From a bacterium CG_4_9_14_3_um_filter_65_15 (lineage in GTDB: Bacteria; Krumholzibacteriota; Krumholzibacteriia; LZORAL124-64-63), in NCBI GenBank assembly GCA_002790835.1, contig PFVX01000065.1, positions 949-37,622 on the forward strand: a stretch of 36,674 nucleotides of DNA, read 5' to 3'. Made by a program: the position numbers and the translations under genes. The notes beneath the pieces were generated by a model that was given only the letters and a program-made list of their open reading frames with translations, did no database searches and was not told the DNA's origin. Shown piece by piece: positions 10,180 through 17,334 of this stretch (the stretch's first letter is position 1; each line of letters starts with the position of its first letter).

Positions 10180-10542
10180 TCAGGAAACGAACGCCCCGAG
10201 GACCTGCGCCATGTCGTCGGCGGTGAACGGCTTGGTCATCAGGAACATGGCGCCGGCTTCGCTGGCCTGTTCCACCATTTCCACCGTGCTATCCGAAGTG
10301 ATGAAACCGAAAGGGATGTCCAGGTTCTCTGCGTTCATGGCCTGGAGGAATTCAATCCCCGTCATTTCGGGCATGTGCCAATCCGACAGGACCATGTCGG
10401 GCCGGTGGCTGCGCACCGCTTCAAGCCCTTCACGACCGTTCTCCGCTTCGATGATTTCGCTGCCCTGATAACCGGCCTGATGGATGGAGCGCGCAACGAT
10501 GCGCCGCATGGCCCGGGAATCGTCGACGATCAAGATCTTCAT
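10180..10542 (-). CDS. single-domain CheY-like response regulator
   Basis: A 120-residue stand-alone receiver domain: KILIVDDSRAMR (acidic pocket), the phospho-acceptor Asp in MVLSDWHMPEMTG, Ser/Thr switch in FGFITSDS and Lys in LMTKPFTADD. No output domain is present. ATG 10542 is preceded by GGAGAAG. The gene is convergent with the HDOD gene (7 bases apart) and about 114 bases downstream of thiI on the same strand. Given cheW nearby, it may act as a CheY for a motor or as a phosphate shuttle, which is inference. Confidence 0.88.
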   Translation of the reverse strand: MKILIVDDSRAMRRIVARSIHQAGYQGSEIIEAENGREGLEAVRSHRPDMVLSDWHMPEMTGIEFLQAMNAENLDIPFGFITSDSTVEMVEQASEAGAMFLMTKPFTADDMAQVLGAFVS

Positions 10543-10656
10543 GTTCTTCTCCAATAATCGGGAATCCCTCGGCGGGTAAGGGCGATCCCCGCCCAATCCT
10601 CTCCATGGATGGAATCGGTCTTCTTGCGCCACGGTTGAGGAAAAATTGGTTCGGAT

Positions 10657-11880
10657 TTACCCGATATCGACGCGCACGGTGGCGGTCAGGGCCTCATGAA
10701 CGGCCTCTTCCAGGTTCATGGCCTGCGAAAAGCGCAGCAGATTCTGGGGCCGGGCGGTCAGCACGGGTTTGGGCGAGCGGATGGAACAGCAGTCCCGGTA
10801 GGGCAGGATGGATGTCTCGAACAGGCCGGTTTCGCGGGACCAGGCGGTGATCTCCTGCTTATCCAAGCCGATGAGGGGACGCAGGATGGGCAGGCGGATG
10901 TCCGGAGTGATGGCGCCCAGATTGAAGATGGTCTGGCTGGCCACCTGGCCGAGACTGTCGCCGCTGACCAGGGCGCGGCACTTGTTGTTGCGGGCCAGGG
11001 ACGCGGCGGTCTTGAACATGAAGCGCCGGAACATGACCATGTCGTGGCTGTCGGGCACGTTGCCCATGGCCCGCATCTCGTAGGGCACCACCGGCACCAG
11101 ATGCAGGCGCAGAGGGGCGGGGAAGTACCCCGCGAGCAGGGCCACCAGCTTTTCGATCTTGTCGGTGTCGGCCTCGGCGGCCGTGCGGCCGGAGTAGAAA
11201 TGGATGAAGTCGGGGCGGCAGCCGCGGCGCATCATCAGCCACCCGGCCACCGGGGAATCGATGCCCCCGGACAGCAGGACCATCACCCGTCCGCTGGATC
11301 CGGCGGGCAGCCCGCCGTAGGCCTTTTCCTTGGCGCAGAAGACGAGCAGGGATTCCTTGAGCACCAGCACGTTGACCACAAGGTCGGGATGATGCATGCG
11401 GCCGGGCAGTTCGACGGCCTGGTAGACCGCCGCGCCCACGATGCGGTTGATATCCGGCGAGGTCAGGGAAAAGCTGCGGTCACTGCGCCGGGTCGCCACC
11501 TTGAAGTGGGCGCAACCGTCGCTGTGGGCGGCAGCCATTTCGGCGGCGATGCGGCAGACGGCATCCAGGCCCGGTTCGCGGCCGGCGGCCAGGTCGGCGG
11601 CCAGAGCGGCTTCGACCTCCGCGCGGGAAATGGGCACGGCCGGGGATATCCACTGCAGGCCGAATACCTTTTTCAGCTGCGCCGAAACCTCCTGCGCGGC
11701 GGCGGGATCCTCCAACTCGATGATCAGTCGGCTTTCCACGTGCCGGATGTCCCTCACCGGAGCCCCCTTCAGCATCGTGCGCATGTTGTTGAGGAGCTTG
11801 CGCATGAATACCGTGCGGTTTCGCCCCTTGAGGGCGATTTCCGCATAGGTCGCGACGATGACGGGCGAGGCCTGGTTCAT
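10657..11880 (-). CDS. thiI: tRNA 4-thiouridine sulfurtransferase ThiI
   Basis: The 407-residue protein has an NFLD/THUMP region (residues 1-165: ATYAEIALKGRNR, HFKVATRRSDRSF) and a PP-loop ATPase domain with VLLSGGIDSPVAGW. LVSGDSLGQVASQT and the late PYRDCCS are ThiI signatures. It adenylates U8 of tRNA and inserts sulfur, and in many bacteria also supplies sulfur for the thiamine thiazole. It lacks the C-terminal rhodanese domain of the E. coli enzyme, like the Bacillus form, so a cysteine desulfurase must pass sulfur differently. It is divergent from the isomerase remnant. Confidence 0.93.
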   Translation of the reverse strand: MNQASPVIVATYAEIALKGRNRTVFMRKLLNNMRTMLKGAPVRDIRHVESRLIIELEDPAAAQEVSAQLKKVFGLQWISPAVPISRAEVEAALAADLAAGREPGLDAVCRIAAEMAAAHSDGCAHFKVATRRSDRSFSLTSPDINRIVGAAVYQAVELPGRMHHPDLVVNVLVLKESLLVFCAKEKAYGGLPAGSSGRVMVLLSGGIDSPVAGWLMMRRGCRPDFIHFYSGRTAAEADTDKIEKLVALLAGYFPAPLRLHLVPVVPYEMRAMGNVPDSHDMVMFRRFMFKTAASLARNNKCRALVSGDSLGQVASQTIFNLGAITPDIRLPILRPLIGLDKQEITAWSRETGLFETSILPYRDCCSIRSPKPVLTARPQNLLRFSQAMNLEEAVHEALTATVRVDIG

Positions 11881-11996
11881 GATGTTCCCGGGATCCTGGT
11901 CTTTACGGTTTTATTGCCGGAGGAAAGGGCGTTATCCTGAGCGTGAACCGGGAACAATACAATCAATACCGGACCACTGGCAAGGAAGGCGACGAC

Positions 11997-12859
11997 ATGG
12001 AGGCGTATCAGGGGGTCTGGTTGGACATCTCCGGGACCGAGGCATTCCTGCCCCCGCAGGAACGGGACGAACTCCTGCGGGCGGGGGCGCAGGCGGCGGA
12101 TGGTTTGGAACGCGGCGCCTGCGCGGGCGCGGAATGCCTGGGTTGGCGGGATCTGCCCGCCCGGATGACGGACGCGGAACTGGAGGCGGTGGAGGAGGAA
12201 GCCAAGCGCATCGCGGGCCATGCCGACGTTCTGGTGGCCGTGGGCATCGGCGGTTCCTATCTCGGAGCCCACGCCGTGCTTGCGGCCCAGCACGGGGACG
12301 GCGCGCGGGCGCCGGACGGTCGCCCCGAAGTGCTGTTCGCGGGCACCGGCCTGTGCGCGACCGGGCTTCAGCGGGTCCTGGATGGGATCGGCGACCGGGT
12401 TTTCACGTATGCGCGATCTCCAAGTCGGGCACGACCCTGGAACCGGCCGTGGCCTTCCGTGTCCGCGAACTGGTCGCCGGCGCCCGCGGGATGCGGGAAC
12501 GGTGTCTGGCCGGCGACAGCGCCGACAATCCGGCCACCCTGTACGCAGCCGTCCGCAACGGACCGTATCGCAAGGGGTTCACGACCGAGATCCTCGGCGG
12601 TTTTCACGGGGATCTGCACAGCCTGGGTCAGTACATCCAGGACGGCCGCCGCAACCTGATGGAGACAATCCTGCACGTGCAGAGCAGCGGATCGGCGCTC
12701 ACCGTGCCCGCTCTCGCGGATGGTGCCGACGGTTTGGGTTACCTGTACGAGAAGGCCGTGGCGGTCAGCGGCCTCATGCTGGAGGTCAACCCCTTCGACC
12801 AACCCGGGGTCGAAACGTACAAACGCGAGATGTTCCGCCTTCTGGGCAAACCGGAGTAG
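11997..12859 (+). pseudogene. pgi: decayed glucose-6-phosphate isomerase
   Basis: The remnant aligns with bacterial glucose-6-phosphate isomerase, which interconverts glucose-6-P and fructose-6-P. The first part reads LGWRDLP and VLVAVGIGGSYLGAHAVL. A frameshift at about 12402-12410 moves the match to another frame, AISKSGTTLEPAVAFRV, which continues through YAAVRN, DLHSLGQYIQDGRR and VNPFDQPGVETYKREMF to the stop. Compared with the usual 440-450 residues, only about 287 remain. Blocks are missing near 12480-12500 (the ATTDKARGAL to GGRYS region), 12590-12605 (including the GESEGK loop with the catalytic Glu) and 12715-12745. It therefore cannot be a working enzyme. ATG 11997 with AAGGAAGG is the old start. 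Confidence 0.85.
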
Positions 12860-12984
12860 GCCGTTTCGCACCGGGACGTTTCGCAGGTGGGGGTGGGATA
12901 TCGGGCAACCGGAGGTTATATTTTCCGGGTGATGAAGCCCAGATGGCGCGGGGGCGAATCCCCGCCGAAAAAAAGGAGGCCGAC

Positions 12985-13806
12985 GTGGCCAGGAAGATCA
13001 TGCTGATTCTGATGTCCGTTGCCCTGATGGCCTTGCTGGCCGGCTGCAACGGGGGCGACAAGCGGGAGACCCCGGCAACGGCCGCCGACCAGGCCGGATC
13101 GCCTTCCGCCGAGACCGCGGCCGCTGCGGTGCCCACCGGGTGGACCGGCGAGATCACCGAGACCATGGACTCGGGTGGTTACACCTACATTCAGCTCGAC
13201 ACGGGCACCGAGAAGATCTGGGCCGCTGCGACGCAGACCAAGGTCGCCGTCGGTCAGCGCGTGTCGGTTCCGCAGGGCATGCTGATGCAGGATTTCCAGA
13301 GCACGACCCTGAACCGGACCTTTCCGGAAATCTATTTCGTATCCGGATTCTACCCCGAAGGGCAGATGCCCATCGCGCAGATGGCAAAGCCCAGCGGAGG
13401 CATGGGCGGCATGACCGGCTCGGCCAGTCCCAACGACGGAGCCATGGGGGGCGGGGGCGCCGCGCACAACACGGTTCCCGACGCGGAGGTTTCCGGGGTG
13501 GAGAAGGTTTCCGGCGGGTATGACATCGCCGAGATCTACGCCCAGAAGGCCGGCCTCGACGGCAAGACCGTCAAGGTGCGCGGCCGGGTGATCAAGTTCA
13601 CGCCCCGGGTCATGGGCACCAATTGGATCCACATCCAGGATGGCAGCGGCCACGGTGAGACGGCCGACCTGACCGTCACCTCCAGCGTCGAGGTCCAGGC
13701 CGGTGACCTGGTCGTGATCTCTGGTGCCGTGGCGGTGGACAAGGACTTCGGCGCCGGTTACAAGTACAGCGTCATCGTGGAGAACGCGACCGTCACGAAG
13801 GAGTAG
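12985..13806 (+). CDS. lipoprotein with OB-fold (NrfJ-like) domains
   Basis: A 273-residue lipoprotein from a GTG start with an excellent AAGGAGG site 5 bases upstream. The signal peptide is VARKIMLILMSVALMALLAGC with lipobox LAGC. After an Ala/Thr-rich linker there are two similar beta-rich modules: residues 50-120 (GWTGEITETMDSGGYTYIQ) and 175-270 (KTVKVRGRVIKFTPRVMG, NWIHIQDGSG, GDLVVISGAV). They are joined by a Gly/Met-rich stretch. The second resembles the OB-fold domain of periplasmic NrfJ-like and nucleic-acid-binding-like proteins. No function is known to me. It lies between two pseudogenes, yet its frame is intact and its codon use matches its neighbours. Confidence 0.8.
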   Translation: MARKIMLILMSVALMALLAGCNGGDKRETPATAADQAGSPSAETAAAAVPTGWTGEITETMDSGGYTYIQLDTGTEKIWAAATQTKVAVGQRVSVPQGMLMQDFQSTTLNRTFPEIYFVSGFYPEGQMPIAQMAKPSGGMGGMTGSASPNDGAMGGGGAAHNTVPDAEVSGVEKVSGGYDIAEIYAQKAGLDGKTVKVRGRVIKFTPRVMGTNWIHIQDGSGHGETADLTVTSSVEVQAGDLVVISGAVAVDKDFGAGYKYSVIVENATVTKE

Positions 13807-13809
13807 AAC

Positions 13810-13905
13810 TCTCCTGACCTGCCGTCAATGAAGACGCTCGGCGATGTCCTCGGCCTATGGCCTGCGGATTACGCCGAGCGTCTTCATTGACGGCAGGTCA
13901 GGAGA
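13810..13905. repeat. 34-bp perfect inverted repeat with 28-bp spacer
   Basis: Bases 13810-13843 are exactly complementary in reverse to 13872-13905. The 28-base spacer can add a partial inner stem (GGCC-TAT-GGCC). The left arm begins 4 bases after the stop codon of the lipoprotein gene. There is no T-tract, the arms are far longer than a normal terminator, and there is no transposase or obvious target duplication. It could be a very strong terminator, a fold-back mobile scar, or an amplification/assembly chimera. Confidence 0.8.
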
Positions 13906-14038
13906 ATTCCATTCCTTCGAGCCGAACATGGGTGGCTATCGCTCCCACGCGTTGATCCATGGATCGGTTAACCGTATCATCCCCGGTGAATGGTTATTGT
14001 TCTCTAGGCAGCCGCGCGTCCCGGTCCTTTCCCGGGAA

Positions 14039-14461
14039 ATGGCTCTCGACAAGAGAGCTCTTCGACGCTTCATTGCCGAGAGGTTGGCCCCGGCGACGAC
14101 GGCGGCACTCGACGCGCGCTGGAGGTGCTCTACGGTCCGGGGCTCGAAAGGGTCGGCGGGAATTTCCGGGTTCTGGACCACGGGTGTGGCAACGGAGCGC
14201 AGACCTTGTGTCTGGCGGCGGAACTGGGCTGCCGGGTACCCGCAGATGGCCGACGTGGAGACGCATCTGGCCATCATCGAAGAGTACGGCTATGAGCCGG
14301 CCGGTCGGTTCACCTTGCCGGAATCGTCCTGGTTGGAGTCGTTCTACGACCACCTGGCGAGGCGGATGGCTGGGTACGAGGCGCCCGACGACGAGTCGCG
14401 ACTCCTGGTCGAGGCGATCCGCAGCGAGGGCAACAAGCTGTGGTTCTGCTCCTTCGACTGA
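14039..14461 (+). pseudogene. decayed class I SAM-dependent methyltransferase
   Basis: Pieces of one methyltransferase are spread over two frames. Residues from ATG 14039 read DKRALRRFIAERLAPATTAAL. A frameshift near 14110-14120 leads to VLYGPGLERVGGNFRVLDHGCGNGAQTL, whose LDHGCGNG is motif I for SAM binding. A second break near 14235-14245 returns to the first frame at MADVETHLAIIEEYGYEPAGRFTLPESSW, the usual C-terminal part of small-molecule methyltransferases of this type. Roughly 70-80 residues of the central fold are missing at the second break. A continuous frame does run from 13844 to 14461, but it reads nonsense between these islands. No function should be assigned. Confidence 0.75.
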
Positions 14462-14512
14462 CCCCGCAGTAACCGCCCCACCTTCCGGGCCCAAGCCGGT
14501 CATCCTGGATGG

Positions 14513-14594
14513 GGGCGTCTGCACAAAAAAACCCGGTGTCCTCCGCAGGCCGTCAGGCCGAGGACAACACCGGGTTTTTTGTGTGCAGACGCCC
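14513..14594. terminator. bidirectional rho-independent terminator
   Basis: A long hairpin pairs GGGCGTCTGCACA with TGTGCAGACGCCC and ACCCGGTGT with ACACCGGGT, with A7 on the left arm and T6 on the right. On the minus strand the inner GC stem is followed by seven T, ideal for ending the peroxiredoxin transcript. On the plus strand it has TTTTTT. It separates the methyltransferase remnant from the peroxiredoxin gene. Confidence 0.9.
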
Positions 14595-14606
14595 TATCCG
14601 GGACGA

Positions 14607-15224
14607 CTACTTGTGCTCGCTCAGGTACTTGGCCACACCATCGGCGGTGGGAGTCATGGCGTCGTCGCCCTTCTTCCAGTTGGCCGGGCACACTTCGCCG
14701 CATTCTTCCAGGTGCTGCAGGGCATCGACCAGGCGGAGCATTTCGTCGACGTTCCGGCCCAGACCCAGAGCGTTGACGGTGGAATGCTGGATGTTGCCTT
14801 CCTTGTCGATGAGGAAGGTGCCGCGCAGGGCCATGCCGCCCTCGAGCAGAACGCCGTAGTCCTGGCTGATGGTCTTCTGGAAATCGGCGACCAGCGGGAA
14901 CTGGATGTTACCGATGCCGCCGTTCTCGACGGGGGTGTTCTTCCAGGCCCAGTGGCTGAAGTGGCTGTCCGTGCTCACGCCGATGACTTCGCATTTGCGG
15001 CTCTTGAACTCCTCGAGCGCCTTGTTGAAGGCGATGATCTCGCTGGGGCACACGAAGGTGAAGTCCAGCGGGTAGAAGAACATCACGACGTACTTGCCGC
15101 GGTAGTCCGAAAGGGAGAAGTCCTTCTTGAAGCTGTTGTCCGGCATGACCGCGGTGGCGGTGAATTCGGGAGCTTCGGTGGAGACAAGAGGCACGGGGAT
15201 GAAGTCGAAATCGAGGCTGTCCAT
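14607..15224 (-). CDS. 2-Cys peroxiredoxin (AhpC/Prx1 type)
   Basis: A 205-residue cytoplasmic thiol peroxidase. The peroxidatic cysteine is C59 in PLDFTFVCPSE and the resolving cysteine is C179 in GEVCPANW, the typical 2-Cys arrangement. Arg and Thr contacts of the active site are kept. It reduces H2O2 and organic hydroperoxides using thioredoxin or AhpF. ATG 15224 has AGGAG upstream; longer in-frame extensions lack protein-like character. It lies 83 bases downstream of the perR-like gene on the same strand, so it is very likely its regulatory target, and it ends at the strong terminator. Confidence 0.95.
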   Translation of the reverse strand: MDSLDFDFIPVPLVSTEAPEFTATAVMPDNSFKKDFSLSDYRGKYVVMFFYPLDFTFVCPSEIIAFNKALEEFKSRKCEVIGVSTDSHFSHWAWKNTPVENGGIGNIQFPLVADFQKTISQDYGVLLEGGMALRGTFLIDKEGNIQHSTVNALGLGRNVDEMLRLVDALQHLEECGEVCPANWKKGDDAMTPTADGVAKYLSEHK

Positions 15225-15307
15225 GGTTGAACTCCTTGTTCGGTTGTTGGTCGATGGCGCACTCCCGCGCCGTGGTTGAAAAGGTTGCTGTGACCAGGTT
15301 GCTGAGC

Positions 15308-15739
15308 TCAGTGCTGGCTGTGCGCCGTTCCGGATACGCCTTCGGTTTCGCCGAGGCAGGAAGGGCACAGGCCATGGAATTCGAGTCGGTGACCATCGAT
15401 GCGGAAACCCCCCGTTTCCATCGGCATGGTCACCAGTTTGTCGTGCAAGGGTGTGGGGAGATCCCGCACGCAACCGCACGCCCGGCACCGGACATGATAG
15501 TGGGGAGTGGTCGTGCCGTCGAAGCGCGTTTCGGATCCGGCCAACTCCAGTTTGCGAATCTGACCGTCCTCATGGAGAACTTCGAGGTTGCGATAGACCG
15601 TGCCCAGGGAGATTCGCGGTAGCCTGCGCCGGACCTGGGCGAACAGTTCTGCTGCAGTCGGATGGGCCTTGCTCGCGCAAAGCTCTTCCATGATCACGGC
15701 TCGCTGGGGGGTTTGCCGTCGCAATTTGTTGGTAGCCAT
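15308..15739 (-). CDS. perR: PerR-type peroxide-sensing Fur family repressor
   Basis: The 143-residue Fur family protein has a winged helix (TPQRAVIMEEL ... ISLGTVYRNLEVL) and a metal-binding dimer domain. The structural zinc site is C85-x2-C88 and C125-x2-C128. The regulatory metal ligands of Bacillus PerR (H37, D85, H91, H93, D104) correspond to H26, D74, H80, H82 and D93. Asp at the last position is the mark of PerR rather than Fur. Fe-loaded PerR is oxidised by H2O2 and leaves DNA. It heads the peroxiredoxin gene and probably represses both. Start ATG has AGGAGAGGG 9 bases upstream. Confidence 0.9.
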   Translation of the reverse strand: MATNKLRRQTPQRAVIMEELCASKAHPTAAELFAQVRRRLPRISLGTVYRNLEVLHEDGQIRKLELAGSETRFDGTTTPHYHVRCRACGCVRDLPTPLHDKLVTMPMETGGFRIDGHRLEFHGLCPSCLGETEGVSGTAHSQH

Positions 15740-15929
15740 TCTGCAATCCCTCTCCTGTGATCGGAGGCTTCATCGTATTGAGCCTTAATCTAACAGGAAT
15801 GATTATCGATGTCAACCTTGTGGGGGGATATTCCAGAAATCGAGCGAACCAGGAAAGTGTCAAGATTTTGGAAGAACTGCCGATAGGGAATCTGAGAAAC
15901 AACAAAACCATTCGGTCGGAGGTGTTTTC
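15740..15929. promoter_or_regulatory. divergent promoter region with Fur/PerR-like dyad
   Basis: This AT-richer spacer separates perR (minus) from a response regulator (plus). TAATC (15786-15790) and GATTA (15801-15805) form a dyad, and GAATGATTATCGAT resembles half of a Fur or PerR box. Autoregulation of perR here would be typical. I see no clear -10/-35 pair. Confidence 0.3.
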
Positions 15930-16307
15930 ATGGCGACCATTCTCTTGGTCGACGACGATGATCAGGTGCGCATGATGCTTTCGGAGGTCATCGCCAAGGA
16001 GGGGCATACGATGGTCGAGGCGGCCGACGGCAATCAGGCCGTCAGGCTTTACGACCCCGATACCATCGACCTTGTGATCACCGACATCGTCATGCCGGAA
16101 AAGGAAGGTCTGGAGACCATTCGTGAGATTCGTGCCGTGAATCCGGATGTCCGCATCATCGCCATCAGCGGCGGCGGCCGGATCAAACCGGAGGATTACC
16201 TGGACTGGGCGAATCGGATCGGTGTGGACCGGACCTTCGCCAAGCCCGTGCGTCGTGTTGATCTGTTGAAGGCCGTCAACGATCTGCTGGGGGTTGAAGT
16301 CGCGTAG
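15930..16307 (+). CDS. single-domain response regulator
   Basis: A 125-residue receiver domain: TILLVDDDDQVRMML, phospho-Asp in LVITDIVMPEKEGLE, IIAISGGGRIKPEDYL and TFAKPVRRVDLL. The ISGGG motif after the fourth strand is common among regulators of phosphorelays. GGAGG lies 8 bases before the ATG. It is followed after 10 bases by the receiver-GGDEF gene, so the two form a small operon. No kinase is adjacent; candidates are the two hybrid kinases in this window. Confidence 0.9.
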   Translation: MATILLVDDDDQVRMMLSEVIAKEGHTMVEAADGNQAVRLYDPDTIDLVITDIVMPEKEGLETIREIRAVNPDVRIIAISGGGRIKPEDYLDWANRIGVDRTFAKPVRRVDLLKAVNDLLGVEVA

Positions 16308-16317
16308 GGATGTGGCC

Positions 16318-17334
16318 ATGGAGTCCGGACACAGCATCCTGATCCTGGATGATGACCGCCAAGACCGGCGGATCCATGCCGGGGCCCTGCGGGGCCACGG
16401 TTACGACGTCCGGACGGCGTCCGGCTGGGATGAGGCCCGCGCCGCCATCAAGGTGCGGATCCCGGACCTGATTCTGATCCATGCGTCCCTGAGCAGGGGC
16501 GACGCCTTCGCCATGGGCGGGAAGCTCAAGGACGACACGTCCACCCGCAGCATTCCCGTGATCTTCACCATCCCGGCGCGGGATCCCGCCACCATCGACC
16601 GGGCCTTCGCCGTCGGGGCCGTGGATACCATCACCCAACCCTGTCACCTGAACGAGTTCCTGGCCAGGATCGCGACCCACATCAAGCTCCGCGGACTGGT
16701 CACCGAGGTCGAGCGCCTGCGGGAACTGGACATCGACGCCAATCCCCTGACCCACCTGCCCGGAAACAACACGATCGCCTCCACCATCCAGGAAGCGGTG
16801 ACGGCGAACCGGGACATGGCCCTGGTCTATTCCGATCTGGACAATTTCAAGACCTACAACGACGCCTACGGGTTCAACGCCGGCGACGACATCCTGCTGT
16901 TCAACGCCGAAACCCTGCAAACGGCCCTGCGCATGGTCTGCACCGGACCCTGGTTCCTGGGGCATGAGGGCGGGGACGATTTCGTGGTCCTTTTGCCGGC
17001 CGCGGACGTGGAGGCGTTCGGTGAGAAAGTCATCCGCATCTTCGATGCCGAGGCTCCGAACTTCTACAGCTCCGAAGATCGGCAGCGAGGGTACATCACG
17101 ACGAAAAGCCGGCGGGGTGATGTCCGGAAGTTCCCCCTGGTGAGCATCAGCCTGGCCGGGGTGCGCCTGCGGGACTACCCCTTCACACGTTTCGTCGAGG
17201 TGGCGGCCGTGTGTGCCGAGGTCAAGCACGCCGCCAAGGCCATCGCCGGCAGCGTGCTGTTCATGGATCGCCGGGGCGACGAAAAAACCACCGCTGCGAC
17301 ACCCGCCGCTGCGGACCTCATTTCGACCCAATAG
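16318..17334 (+). CDS. receiver domain fused to a divergent GGDEF domain
   Basis: A 338-residue protein with a receiver domain (residues 5-120: ILILDDDRQDRRI, the acceptor position replaced by the LILIHASL segment, TQPCHLNEFLARI) and a GGDEF-type domain (residues 140-300). The latter has the opening NPLTHLPGN, the metal-binding DLDNFKTYND and the signature EGGDDF. The canonical GG(D/E)EF has Glu where this has Asp. The receiver also lacks a clear Asp at the phosphorylation site (His-Ala instead). It may be a c-di-GMP binder or a weak cyclase rather than a normal phospho-activated cyclase. ATG 16318 has AGGGA 7 bases upstream. Its 3' end overlaps the convergent Mur ligase gene by 17 bases. Confidence 0.8.
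   Translation: MESGHSILILDDDRQDRRIHAGALRGHGYDVRTASGWDEARAAIKVRIPDLILIHASLSRGDAFAMGGKLKDDTSTRSIPVIFTIPARDPATIDRAFAVGAVDTITQPCHLNEFLARIATHIKLRGLVTEVERLRELDIDANPLTHLPGNNTIASTIQEAVTANRDMALVYSDLDNFKTYNDAYGFNAGDDILLFNAETLQTALRMVCTGPWFLGHEGGDDFVVLLPAADVEAFGEKVIRIFDAEAPNFYSSEDRQRGYITTKSRRGDVRKFPLVSISLAGVRLRDYPFTRFVEVAAVCAEVKHAAKAIAGSVLFMDRRGDEKTTAATPAAADLISTQ

Noticed and set aside
12220-12984. Long N-terminal extension of the OB-fold lipoprotein through the isomerase region
   Set aside because: The strong AAGGAGG site, GTG start and signal peptide begin at 12985; the upstream part is an out-of-frame reading of the isomerase remnant.
13844-14461. A single intact 205-residue protein
   Set aside because: Only islands of the frame are methyltransferase-like; motif I lies in another frame and the beginning overlaps the inverted repeat. 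It is a pseudogene.
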